From: Closterium sp. Naga37s-1
Lineage: Eukaryota; Streptophyta; Zygnematophyceae; Desmidiales; Closteriaceae
Assembly (NCBI GenBank): GCA_947471745.1
Contig: CANJKZ010000064.1
Location: 1,335,501-1,399,500 of the forward strand
DNA: 64,000 bases
Direction: 5' to 3'
Below the pieces are notes generated by a model that saw only the letters and a program-made list of their open reading frames with translations, searched no databases and had not been told where the DNA came from. Each line of letters begins with the position of its first letter. Positions within the stretch are counted from its first letter, which is position 1. Of the stretch, positions 51,200 to 62,800 are shown one piece after another. Made by a program: the position numbers and the translations under genes.

Positions 51200-52080
51200 T
51201 AAGCGGAAACGACAAGTCCGGCTGCGGGCGGCACTGGTAGGGCGGCTAGGGCAAGACCGTGGCAGGTGCAAAACGCAGGCGTGACAGGTGCAAGGGGTGG
51301 TCCCGCGGTGGACTGAACGAGTAGGCACAGCAGTGTGAAGGGAGGGCCTAACGAGGAGGCGCGGCGGCTGAAAGGGAGGGCCCGTGGCGGCTATAAGGGA
51401 GGGTCCGCGGCGGGCAGTACGGGCAGGCGCGGCGGCAGGACGAGCAAGCCCGCGGCGGGCCTAACTAGGAGGCGCGACGGCGGGCAGGAGGGGTAGGCGC
51501 GGCGGCAGGACAAGCGGGCCCACGGCGGGCCTGACGCGTAGGCGCGGCGGCGGCGCGAATAGGCACGGCGGCGGGACGAGCAGGCCCGCGGCGGGCCGAA
51601 CGGGCAGGCGCGGCGGCAGACGCGGCGCGCGAATGGGCGTGTAGGGCAGCGGGGGGAGGGCGCGTCGCGACGAGCAGCGGGGGAGGGCACGACGGGACAG
51701 GAAGTGGGGGAAAACGCGACTCGACGGACGCGACGGGGGGAGCGCGTCGCGACGAGCAGCGGGGGGAGGGCGCGACGCGACGGGGGGCAGGGGAAGGCGC
51801 GACGCGACAGGCAGCGGGGGGAAGGCACGTGTTGACGAGAAAGCGCGACTCGACGGGCAGCAGGGGGGGAAAACGCGACGCGTCGGGCAGCGGGGGGGGG
51901 GGGGGGGGGGGGGAGGGGGGGGGGGGGGAGGGCGCTACGCCACGGGGAAAGTAAGTCGGCGGAACGGGCGGTAACGAACGAACGGGACTAGATCGGGCCG
52001 GCGCTAGGCTCGGGCAAGACGGGCGCAACTAGTACGACAGTGTGAGACAGGCTCGGGCGAGACGAACGAGAACGGGAAGA
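51200..52080 (-). repeat. GC-rich leader of element G with a long G run
   Basis: Repeats of GGCGCGGCGGCAGGACGAGC and GGCGCGACGCGACGGG type. Near-pure G homopolymers lie at about 51893-51930. Confidence 0.75.
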
Positions 52081-52082
52081 GC

Positions 52083-52116
52083 GGGATCCCACAGGATCCT
52101 AACCTAGGTGATACCA
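52083..52116 (-). other. primer-binding site and nearby hairpin of element G
   Basis: Element sense TGGTATCACCTAGG (52103-52116). A short spacer is followed by GGATCC-(loop)-GGATCC (52083-52100). GGGCCCACC of the other leaders is not found. Confidence 0.6.
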
Positions 52117-52222
52117 TGTCAAGAATAGAAGTGTTGGTTCATTGATGTGGGTTGGGGTACATATAACAAACTCTAACATCTGTACCCCCTAAGACAAACC
52201 TCACTACAGGCTACAACATTTG
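52117..52222 (-). repeat. 5' LTR of element G, main part
   Basis: 106 bp matching the left LTR; interrupted by H. The last three bases (ACA) are at 53645-53647. Confidence 0.9.
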
Positions 52223-52453
52223 TGTCAGAACACGCTCTTAACTCTTGACTTAGTAACTTAGGGTTTACCTAGGAAGCGTGAGTGTCGAGAGTGAGCATGG
52301 CAAGAGAATTGGGCAAAGAGGGGATTCACTAAGGAATGTTTACAAGATATAGGATAGGGGAGAGGATAGGGTACACCACCAGCAGTTGAACCTAATAACT
52401 AACTAATACACTAGCAAGCTGTAGGCAGTTAGGATATGCAATATAATTCAACA
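52223..52453 (-). repeat. 3' LTR of element H (231 bp)
   Basis: TGTCAGAACACGC to AATTCAACA, adjacent to the polypurine tract. Confidence 0.93.
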
Positions 52454-52671
52454 CACCCCCGTAACTGCCTACGGCTATAGCTAGTGGTGTCTGGCACCAG
52501 GTCGCCTGGAGAGCGGTTGCTGTAGCTGGGATAGGCACAGAAACAGCGGTGGCTGAGCGGCAGCACCTGTGAACGCCAGAACGGAGGAGGGCGCGGAGAG
52601 CGCGGAGGAGGGCTGGGATAGCCGGAGGGCGAAGGATGCTGGTCGCTCGCCATCTACGAGCAAACACAACT

Positions 52672-53225
52672 GTTGGTGAGGAGGAGGAAGCTGGTGGTGG
52701 TGCACAGGAGGAGAGCAGAGGAGATGCGGCTGCAGAGGAGAGAGGAGGAGGAGATGCGGCTATAGGAGAGGAGACTGGAGGAGGAGATGCGGCAGAAGGA
52801 GAGGAGAGGAGAGAGGAGGAGATGCGGCTGGAGGAGAAGAGGAGAGGAGAGGAGAGGAGAGGAGAAGAGGAGGAGGAGAGGATAGGAGAGGAGAGGAGAG
52901 GAGAGGAGGTGGCTGGCGCGGCAGAAGCTTTCCCGCCACCCCCTCATCCCCCTCCCCCCCATGCGCTGGCGCTGGCGGAAGTGCTGGTGCTGGGCGCTGG
53001 CGTCGCGCTGGCGCTGGCGCCCGCCGTTGGCGCTTGCGCTAGCGCCCGCCGTCGGTGCTGGCGTCCGCGCTGGCGCTTGCGACCGCCGTTGGCGTTGGCG
53101 GTGGCGCCCGCCGTTGGCGCTGGCGGTGGCGCCCGCCGTTGGCGTTGGCGCTGGCGCCCGCCGTTGGCGCTTGCGCTGGCGCCCGCCGTCGCCTCGCTGG
53201 CACGCTCGCCACTGGCAGAGCGCGA
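52672..53225. repeat. low-complexity interior of element H
   Basis: A GAGGAGAGGAGA purine tract (52672-52915), then alternating GCGCCCGCCGTTGGC / GCTGGCGCTGGCG units (52970-53205). Stop-free in several frames but without recognisable protein. Confidence 0.8.
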
Positions 53226-53378
53226 CGGGGCAGGCGAAAGGGGGCAGCGCGACGGGTGCTGCAAAAGCAGCGGAGTTCGAGCCAGCAGCGGATTTCGCGC
53301 TACTAGCAGTAGCAGCCATGCCAGCAGCACAATAATTCGCCATGGCAGATCGCGGGTTTGGTGGGCCCATGAAAACGA

Positions 53379-53408
53379 GGTCCTAGGAGGGACCACTCTC
53401 TGATATCA
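53379..53408 (-). other. primer-binding site and leader hairpin of element H
   Basis: Element sense TGATATCAGAGAG after the LTR, then GGTCC-(6 nt)-GGACC (53379-53383 with 53390-53394), then GGGCCCACC. This matches the leaders of A, B, C and F. Confidence 0.65.
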
Positions 53409-53639
53409 TGTCAGAACACGCTCTTAACTCTTGACTTAGTAACTTAGGGTTTACCTAGGAAGCGTGAGTGTCGAGAGTGAGCATGGCAAGAGAATTGGGC
53501 AAAGAGGGGATTCACTAAGGAATGTTTACAAGATATAGGATAGGGGAGAGGATAGGGTACACCACCAGCAGTTGAACCTAATAACTAACTAATACACTAG
53601 CAAGCTGTAGGCAGCTAGGATATGCAATATAATTCAACA
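53409..53639 (-). repeat. 5' LTR of element H (231 bp)
   Basis: 230 of 231 identical to 52223-52453. Confidence 0.93.
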
Positions 53640-53715
53640 ATTTGACACCGCCGTATTTATCGACGATGCTGGGACGGTCGAGCAAGTTCATGGTTTCAAC
53701 ATGATACGTACGGTA

Positions 53716-53867
53716 TTTGGTTTCACATATGGGAATCTCATTTGAGAGTGCTTTTATTCACTATTTGAGGCATCTGTTTGAGCACAGTTCCAAACATTCA
53801 AACGTGTGCTCCAAAAAGTGTGTAAAATATCACGCCTCAAAATATATCCCCAAAATGTGAAACCAAA
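53716..53867. mobile_element. small foldback (MITE-like) element, TA flanks
   Basis: TTTGGTTTCACAT (53716-53728) is inverted as ATGTGAAACCAAA (53855-53867), with TA on each side. The repeats extend imperfectly inward to roughly 35 bp. 152 bp, non-coding, Stowaway-like (inference). Confidence 0.6.
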
Positions 53868-53873
53868 TATAAA

Positions 53874-53890
53874 GGGTTGCTACGCAACCC
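53874..53890. other. perfect short hairpin
   Basis: GGGTTGC-TAC-GCAACCC. GCAACCC occurs once more about 10 bp downstream. Confidence 0.45.
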
Positions 53891-53937
53891 AAAAAGCTCC
53901 GCAACCCTAAGACGATTTCGTCGCCCCTTGTTTTAGC

Positions 53938-53945
53938 TATAAATA
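53938..53945 (+). promoter_or_regulatory. TATA-like motif
   Basis: TATAAATA in an AT-rich stretch after the foldback element. No gene starts nearby on the plus strand, so its role is doubtful. Confidence 0.2.
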
Positions 53946-54183
53946 AGTTTGTTTACATCTTTTCACCCAATCTTCACTCCTCTTAGCTCCTTGGAAATCA
54001 CTTTCGACCCCCTTAGCTTCCACCCTCAACAAAGCGCCTCCCAGTCCTGTTGGAGTTGCCCAGTTGCGCTTGTTCATGTATAATTGTGTGAAGTATACGG
54101 CACGGCATGGGTCACCACGAGTGGTGTGGTTTTTCTGGGATTGGATCACGCAGGGCTGGGCTGAATGCCGACTTGATGGTTCC

Positions 54184-55478
<1,295 letters not shown>

Positions 55479-56801
55479 ATGGCGGTGCATCGCGGCTTCC
55501 GTCGCGGTCTCTTGGCGCTCGTCGCGGCGCTCGCATGCTGCTGCCTGCCGTGCACGTCGCTCGCACAGCCCATCGCGGACTCGCAAGGTGCGTTGGTCGC
55601 TCTCGTCATACTCCACTGTTCACAATCAAACCCTCCAATCGAGACATCACCACCTCAGCCGGCTTGCAGGGTGGGGATGCGGCTTGCACGCCGGCCTGCC
55701 TGTCAGTCAGTCAGCCTGTCAGTCAGCCTGTCAGCCAGCCAGCTGGCCAGTTGTTTGTGAACGGGTCTGCACATGAGGGGGTGTTACGATGAGCATCACT
55801 GCTGACTCAAGATTAGCAAGACTCATTCTTCCGCGTCCTTACTTGCTTTTTGCAAACACGCCCTGTCCTGCGGCTCTCCTCCCTTCCCCCCACGCCCACC
55901 ACCAACCTTCACCATGCTGCACCAGCAGTCTACGCACAGCCCAACCCCTTCTCAGCCTTTCCCCGTCGTTTTCACGGTTGCTGTTGCTGGCTGTTCGGCA
56001 GGTGTTGTGTTAAAAGAGCTGCAGTCGTTATGGAAGAAAAACTTCTCGGGCTGGCAGGCGGGGAGCGACTGCCAGCAAGCGCAAGGCCTCACATGCGACT
56101 CAGACGGCATGATCACCTCCATGTGCGTCCGCGCGCCCTGCTGTGCCGTATCTGCCGTTCTTTTCTGCACTGCACCGTGCCTTGCCGTGCCATACGCACT
56201 GCTAGCTGCAATCAATGTTCGCTTGAAATTTATCTTGCATGCGTCTGGGGCCTGATTCAATCTGAGCGCACTCACAGCCGCTCTGTCACTCTCACCTCAG
56301 GCCCTGCAATTCCCACTTGTGATTGCTGTAATTGCAAGGATCTGTTTCTCTCTTGCCTTCACTCGACTTCATTCATTCCTACCAAGGGTCAGACCTACGA
56401 ATGACCGCCTGGAGCCCCGGTTGCTCTCTGCAGCGAGGTTGACCCAGACCAGACGGCCATTCGTGAGTCTGACCCTTCCCGCATTACGCAAACAAAAACT
56501 CCCGTCCCACCCGCAAAAGCGCACTTCCTCACAGACTCCCACTTCTCCTCGCATCTCAACTGGCCCCACACCCCCGCCCTCCAACCGAACCGCCCATGCC
56601 CATCCCTCCTGTGCGCAGGCGCGTCAACACGTCTGCAGTGGTGAACTGGGAACCCGCCTCCGTCACTCGGCTGTCGCGCCTCACCCAGCTGTACGCCCCT
56701 GGGGCACACCGGGGTAGACAGGGGTTGTTAGTTACATGTGCGCTGCGCTCTCATATGGCAGTCGAACGTAACGTGCTTAACGGAAATGTGTGGGATGTGT
56801 G

Positions 56802-56862
<61 letters not shown>

Positions 56863-59800
56863 TGGGGAGGGAGGGGGGGGAGGATGTCTGTGTGTGGGTG
56901 TGCGTGTGACGGTGTGCGTGTGCGTGCGTGTGGAAAGGGGCTGGCATGCTACGTAGATTCTGAGAATGCGCGTTGTGCTTTTCCTCCCCATCGATACCTG
57001 GTGTGTAGTCCAGTCTAGGATAATCAACGTTAAGGGTAGTCTGGTTCGAGTGGATTCAGAATGTGCGTGCTCCTCCCTGTGCCCAGCTATTGCTCTTCTG
57101 TCTCTTATCCCTCATTTGTATCACCATCACCATCACCATCACCATCACCATCACCATCACCATCACCACCCCTCTCGTCCTTCCCTGCTCTCCGCATGTG
57201 CCATGCCACACACAGGGAGTTTTCACAAGTACCCCAATTTCCATGGGGGTCCCTCTACAACATGACGTGGCTCAAATCCCTGTGAGTCCCCATGGGGTTC
57301 CCCCCTAGAGCTGGGAATTCCTGATTGCTGGCTGCAGCCTGTCGTGTCTCATGGGATCTTTTGAAACATGAAGGCAGCACGAATGAAGCTCGATTTGCTG
57401 ATTCTCCTGCTGCGTTTTTTTCCAGGGCGGTGGACTGCTTGCCACACACGCATTACGGCATCCCCGATGGGATGGCGAACTTTACTCAGCTCACCAGGCT
57501 GTAAGCACGTCAGGTCATGCTTCATTTCATGTGCTTGTTTGTTGTGTCTCATTGCACATGACATGATGAGCATTGTGAGTGACACCCACGTCAGAAGAAT
57601 AACACAGGAAGCATGGCACGATACGGATTAACATTGCAATGGCACAATAAATGCCTGGTATGGAATGGAATGGCGTGGCGTTGCGTGACATTGCATGACA
57701 CGTTGCCTCATGTTCTGTTCGTCTGTGTGAAACGTGTCTTCTCCTGTTGCGCAATGTGCTGCTGCATGACCCACAGGAGAATCAGCGACTGTGGTTTTGT
57801 TAATGAGCTTGGCAAGTTGACTCGGCTCTCCAACCTTTCGGAACTGTGAGCCCCACACCAGTTCCCCACACAACCGTTTCCCACACCCGCTCTTCCTGAT
57901 CCCGTTCCCCTCGCTCATATCCCTAAGCCCGTTTTCTCCTGAGTCTTAGAAGCTTGCAGCAACAGTCCTCATAACTCCGTGCATGCAATGCACCTGCATC
58001 TGTGTGCTCGTCGTATCTATCTGCTCCCCTTAACTCGTATCCTCCTTCCGCTCTCCCCGTCACTGCTTCCTTCCCTGCACTCCTCCCTTTCTCGCCCCCC
58101 CGTCGGTGGTTCCTTGCACCCCCTGAATTCCTTCTAAAACTACACCAACGTACCTGCTTTTGCTTGTTCACATTGGTGTAGTTTTTGAGACCTTTCAAGA
58201 ACACCACTCACTGCCTGCTTCTGCTTGTGTACTCATCACCACTCACTGCCTGCTTCCGCTTGTGTACTCATCACCACTCATCACCACTCATCACCACTCA
58301 TCACCACTCATCATCCCTGACATGACAATCCCGGCGCCCTTTGCCTGTGCAGAGAGGTTCCATTCAACCGCATATCGTCCATTATGGATGTCACCAACAG
58401 CAACTTCCCCACACTCGCGAAACTGTGCGCCATTCTCCTGTCATGTGCCGCCGTGCCTGCCCTGCTGCTGTATCTTCGTGTTAAAAGTGTTGTTTTGAGA
58501 AGTCTCAAAACTAAACTGTGCGCCATTCTCCTGTCATGTGCCGTGCCCTGCCTGCCCTGCTGCTGCATCTTCGTGTGGCAAATGAGGAGGATTTATGCAT
58601 TTGATCGCTATGCTTCTTGAGTCGACTCAAAAGTCAGATCTTCGTCGTGTGGCAAATGAGGAAGAGCTATGCATTTGAGCGCTATGGAATCCCTTTGAGC
58701 GTTGTCTCAGTCATTGCCAGTGTCTCATTTGCAAATGAGTTCCACTCAAGCACGCTGAGTATCTTCATTCAAAAGGCTTGCTGCTGCCTGCCATAGTCAT
58801 CATCACCATCGTCATCACCACCATCGTCATCACCACCATGTGAATCCACGTCATTCCATTGCCCACGTTCGCAAGTCGCATCGCAATGTCGCATCCCCAA
58901 TCACTGCCATGATTTGCCTGTGCGTCCCTTCAAAAGCCTTTCCAATTCCAACCCATCCCACCCATCCCACACACACATGCTGCACGGCACGGCCCGGCAG
59001 GAATCTGAGCTCCAACCCACTCGAGCCCGACAGCCTCATGCACCTGTCTCGTCTCTCCGGCCTCACCACTCTGTCAGTCCACTCCATTCCGTTCCGCTGC
59101 ATCATTCAATGCAAGGCAATTTGATTCAAGTGTGTAACAGGCAGTGCTTCCAACAATTCCAAATGAAGCGGGGAGAAGAATGAAGCGGACATGAGGCTGA
59201 GGCAGGCACTCCGCTTCATTCTTCTCTCCGCTGCCATGCCTCTCTGAAGGTCACTCCACCTTTACCATGCCCCCACTTGTTTGCCTGCCTATCTGCCTCT
59301 ATCCATCAGCATCTGCCATGTGCTGCTCCTTGTGCCTGCATCATCATGCCCACGATACCTGCTTCTTGTGTGGTCGTGCGTGCGTGCGTGCATGCGCGTG
59401 CCTGCGTGTGCATCCTTGTTGCATGTGTGTAAAATCTTGCATCATCAATCGACAGGGATCTCTCGTTCATTATGTTGGAGGGAGACCAAGTGCTGCCCAA
59501 CATCACCCTGCCCACCTTGCAATTCTTGTACGTGCCGCGATTTCTGAGAAGCGATTTTTCTTTGCTGTGCTGCGCATGTTAACAAGTAAGTGCCATTGCA
59601 CCTGTCCCTGTTTCTTCGAACGCAGATCAGATCAGCACACGCAGGTACGAACGATTCTCTCCTTGTGAAGCTTCTCCTGCTCCTGCTGCTGTTTGCATTC
59701 GTGGAATCGGAACAAATCTCCTCATATTTCCATTCCAAGTCTCTCTCACTCATGCTCCGTGCCCCACTCTCGTTCTCCATGCCTCCCCCTCATGCCATGC

Positions 59801-62800
59801 ATGTGCCATCAGAAATCTTTCCTATAACGGGCTGAGAGGCAGTCTACCTGAATCTCTCACAACCATGACCAACCTGGTCAGCCTGTGAGTTTCCTCACAG
59901 CAGATGCTATAATCCAATTCCATCCACCGTTTCCCACTAGACATGCATTCTGACTTTCACAATGGCATACATGTGCATGTTCTGCGCACTCATATTGTGA
60001 CTTCATTTTGCTGCCGCGCTTCCCCTGCATACCCACCGATGATGCGATGGGCGGTGATAATGTCTATTCCATGGCCCCTCCACCTCCACCACACTCTCAT
60101 GTTCTTGCACGCTGATACCCTTGTCATACTAGCGAGTGCTTTTTGAGAATTCTCAAAAAACACTCTCTGATGTTCTTGCACGCTGATACCCTTGTCATAG
60201 TAGCCAAAGCAAGCTACTTCAATCCAGTCTTTTGAGTCCACTCGACTCAAGAGTCACCACCTCGTTACAATGGCACATGATACGACACAGCCCCTCTGAT
60301 GTTCTTGCACGCTGATACCCCTGCCGTACGGTAGTAGCCTTGGCAAGCTGCTCTCATACAGCTGACTTTCGAGTCGACTCAAGAGGTAGTAGCCATGGCC
60401 AACTGCTCCCATCCAGTGTTTCCAAATCTTTTCATTCATTCCCGACGACTTCTTCTTTCCTCGCTCGTTAATATCATCTGTCTTGCCTTTGCATGAGTGC
60501 AGAAACGTCGCTTCCAACTACATGGAAGGAACCATCCCCCCAGCCCTTGGAAAGCTAGACAAGCTCTCAACCCTGTAAGTGATAATCAAACAAACGTGCA
60601 CTATTCTAATCTCTAGCTGAGTGGCAGCTAGCTAACGGGTACATACACTGAAGAGGGCAGCCAAGGTTGGCTATGCACAAAGCGGTCCAATCCAATGGGC
60701 CAAACCAAACCAAACCAAACCAAACCAAACCACTTGGACTTCCAGTAAGACAGGAAGGAAGGGGTCATTTCACCCTCAATATGCCGTAAATGGAAAGAAG
60801 CTGGAAGGGAGGGAAAGAGGGTGGGATCCTCTCTGCCACGGTCGTTTGAGCCTGTATGTGTCCTCCCCTCCATGTGCAAGGCCTTGCAATGGAGGGCCAA
60901 GCGGAGCAGAGGAGAGCAGGTAGAGGAGAGCAGGTAGAGGTGAGGGAAGGGATGAGGCTCAAAGCATCTCCCTTCATGATCGTGATCCCCCTTTTTCCTT
61001 CGCCCCCTCCTGATTGGCATTCTCAGAGACACCAACAGCAGCGGTCTCACGTGCCCTGACAACTACAGCAGCTGCGGTGTGCCTCAGGATCCATCCTCTG
61101 GCTTCTGCCGCACCTGCCCTGACTTCTGCACCACATGTGAGCCCCGCCTCTCTTCCCTCCCTGTGTTTTTATCCAAGCACTTAGCTGCTTTTCTGTGCAC
61201 CGAGCTGCTTTTCTGTGCTCCGAGCTGCTTTGCTGCGCCTTGGATTCAAATCAATCATTTGTCAGCTGATTGAACATGCTGGGTTGGAGTCCGCTGCTCC
61301 GTGTGCAGGTGACAAGCGCAAGCCACAATCTAGGTGGGCTATCGCAGCAATCGTGGCTGGTGTTCTTCTCACTGTGGCGCTTGCTGTACTGATCTACTTC
61401 TACTGCTTCAACAAACGTGCGTTCCGTCCCACCTCACACTGCCCTGCCCTTACATGGCTGGCACAGCACCGACGAGCCATGTGCATACCCTGTGATTGTT
61501 CTGGAGCAGTTATGGGTCACTTGATTGCGTCTGTGACTGTCGTTCCACCTCCATTCACCTCCTTCCTTGCTGCTCATTGCGCCGCCACTTTCTCGCCTCA
61601 CCTCTTTGCCCTTGTGAGAATTCTCAAGAGTTTTCTCTGCAGCCTTGGTGGGCACCAATGGGGTCGCTCGGATGGATTTCCTTTCCAGTAGTCCTCTCTT
61701 CGTCACAAGGATGTGCACATCTTTCGTCGTCATCAGTGGGGAAAGGGTGCTCGTTGTTCAATCATCCACCATTCTCCTAGAATCACATCCCGTTGCCTCC
61801 CTATTCCACTCGTCGCATTCGTTGCCTCCCCGTTCTCTCGCGTCTGCTCTGCTCCTCCCTGCAGCGCTGGTGAGCAGCAAGGTGGCAGCGCAGGTGTGTC
61901 AGGAGTATTCACTGGCGGCGGTGGCGAAGGCAACCAACGGATGGTCCGAAGCCAACTTGCTGGGGGCAGGGGCCTATGGTGATGTGTACCGCACTGTCTC
62001 TCCCACCGATGGGGCCACGCCGTGGGCTGTGAAGCGAGCCAAGGTCATCACCAACGACTTTGACATCGAGGTGCGTGCGTGTGATGTGATGTTATGAGAT
62101 GTGATGTGATGTGATGTGATGTGATGTGGTGTGATGTCATAGCACGATGTGTTGTATGGTGGCTTGAGGTGTAAACCCCTATGTTGTAGTAATGTTTTTT
62201 ACTCAAGGAAGAAAGAATAAAAACACATGCAAGGCTAGTGGCACAGGTGACAAGATTTGTACATATTTTTTCTCTCTCTCCCTTATGCAGTATCCTTAAT
62301 CCCCCATAAATCTCAACCAATTTGAGATCAGTGCAAGCACCTTTCTGCGCTTTCTGTTCGAACCCCCTCTTTCGTTTGAAACCCCGTCTTTCCAGTTTCA
62401 TTCCCTTTGACAACCCAATGTGTTAGAATTATATTGTGTATCATGCCAACACTTGTGACTGTACGCAAATTGTGGTGTACAGTTGGGTTGGGGCTACACC
62501 CAACATTGGGTGTAGCCTTGCAAGTTGGGGTGCCAATCCAACCCAAATTGTGGTGGAGCCCCCAATTGCACCAATTGGTTCCAACACTTCGGGAATGTTG
62601 CCAACCCAACCCAATGAGCCATTGGTTGGCAACACTTCTCCAAATGTTGCCAACCCAGCGCGATGGACCATTGGTTGACAACACTCCCCAAATGTTGCCA
62701 ACCCAACCCAATGGGCCATTGGTTGGCAACACTTCCCCAAGTATTGCCAACTTAACCCAATAGGTCATAGGTTGGCCCACTTCACCAAGCTCCACCTCCC

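Larger units (their letters stand above)
52223..53639 (-). mobile_element. non-autonomous LTR element H (1417 bp) inside the G LTR
   Basis: Two 231-bp LTRs (52223-52453 and 53409-53639) with one difference and a perfect ATTTG duplication (52218-52222 and 53640-53644). The 955-bp interior has a primer-binding site, leader hairpin and polypurine tract (CACCCCCGTAAC on the plus strand), but no gag or pol. It is TRIM/LARD-like in style. Confidence 0.93.
38025..53647 (-). mobile_element. copia element G, old, with F in its 3' LTR and H in its 5' LTR
   Basis: LTRs of 109 bp are each split by a later insertion: 38025-38077 plus 45393-45448 on the left, 52117-52222 plus 53645-53647 on the right. Rejoined, they differ at 3 of 109 sites, the highest divergence among the paired LTRs here. 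The coding region carries many breaks. No matching target duplication flanks it. Confidence 0.92.

Noticed and set aside
866..53647. An envelope gene that would make these endogenous viruses
   Set aside because: Domain order is integrase before RT (copia), and no frame with signal peptide and membrane anchor follows RNase H in any element.
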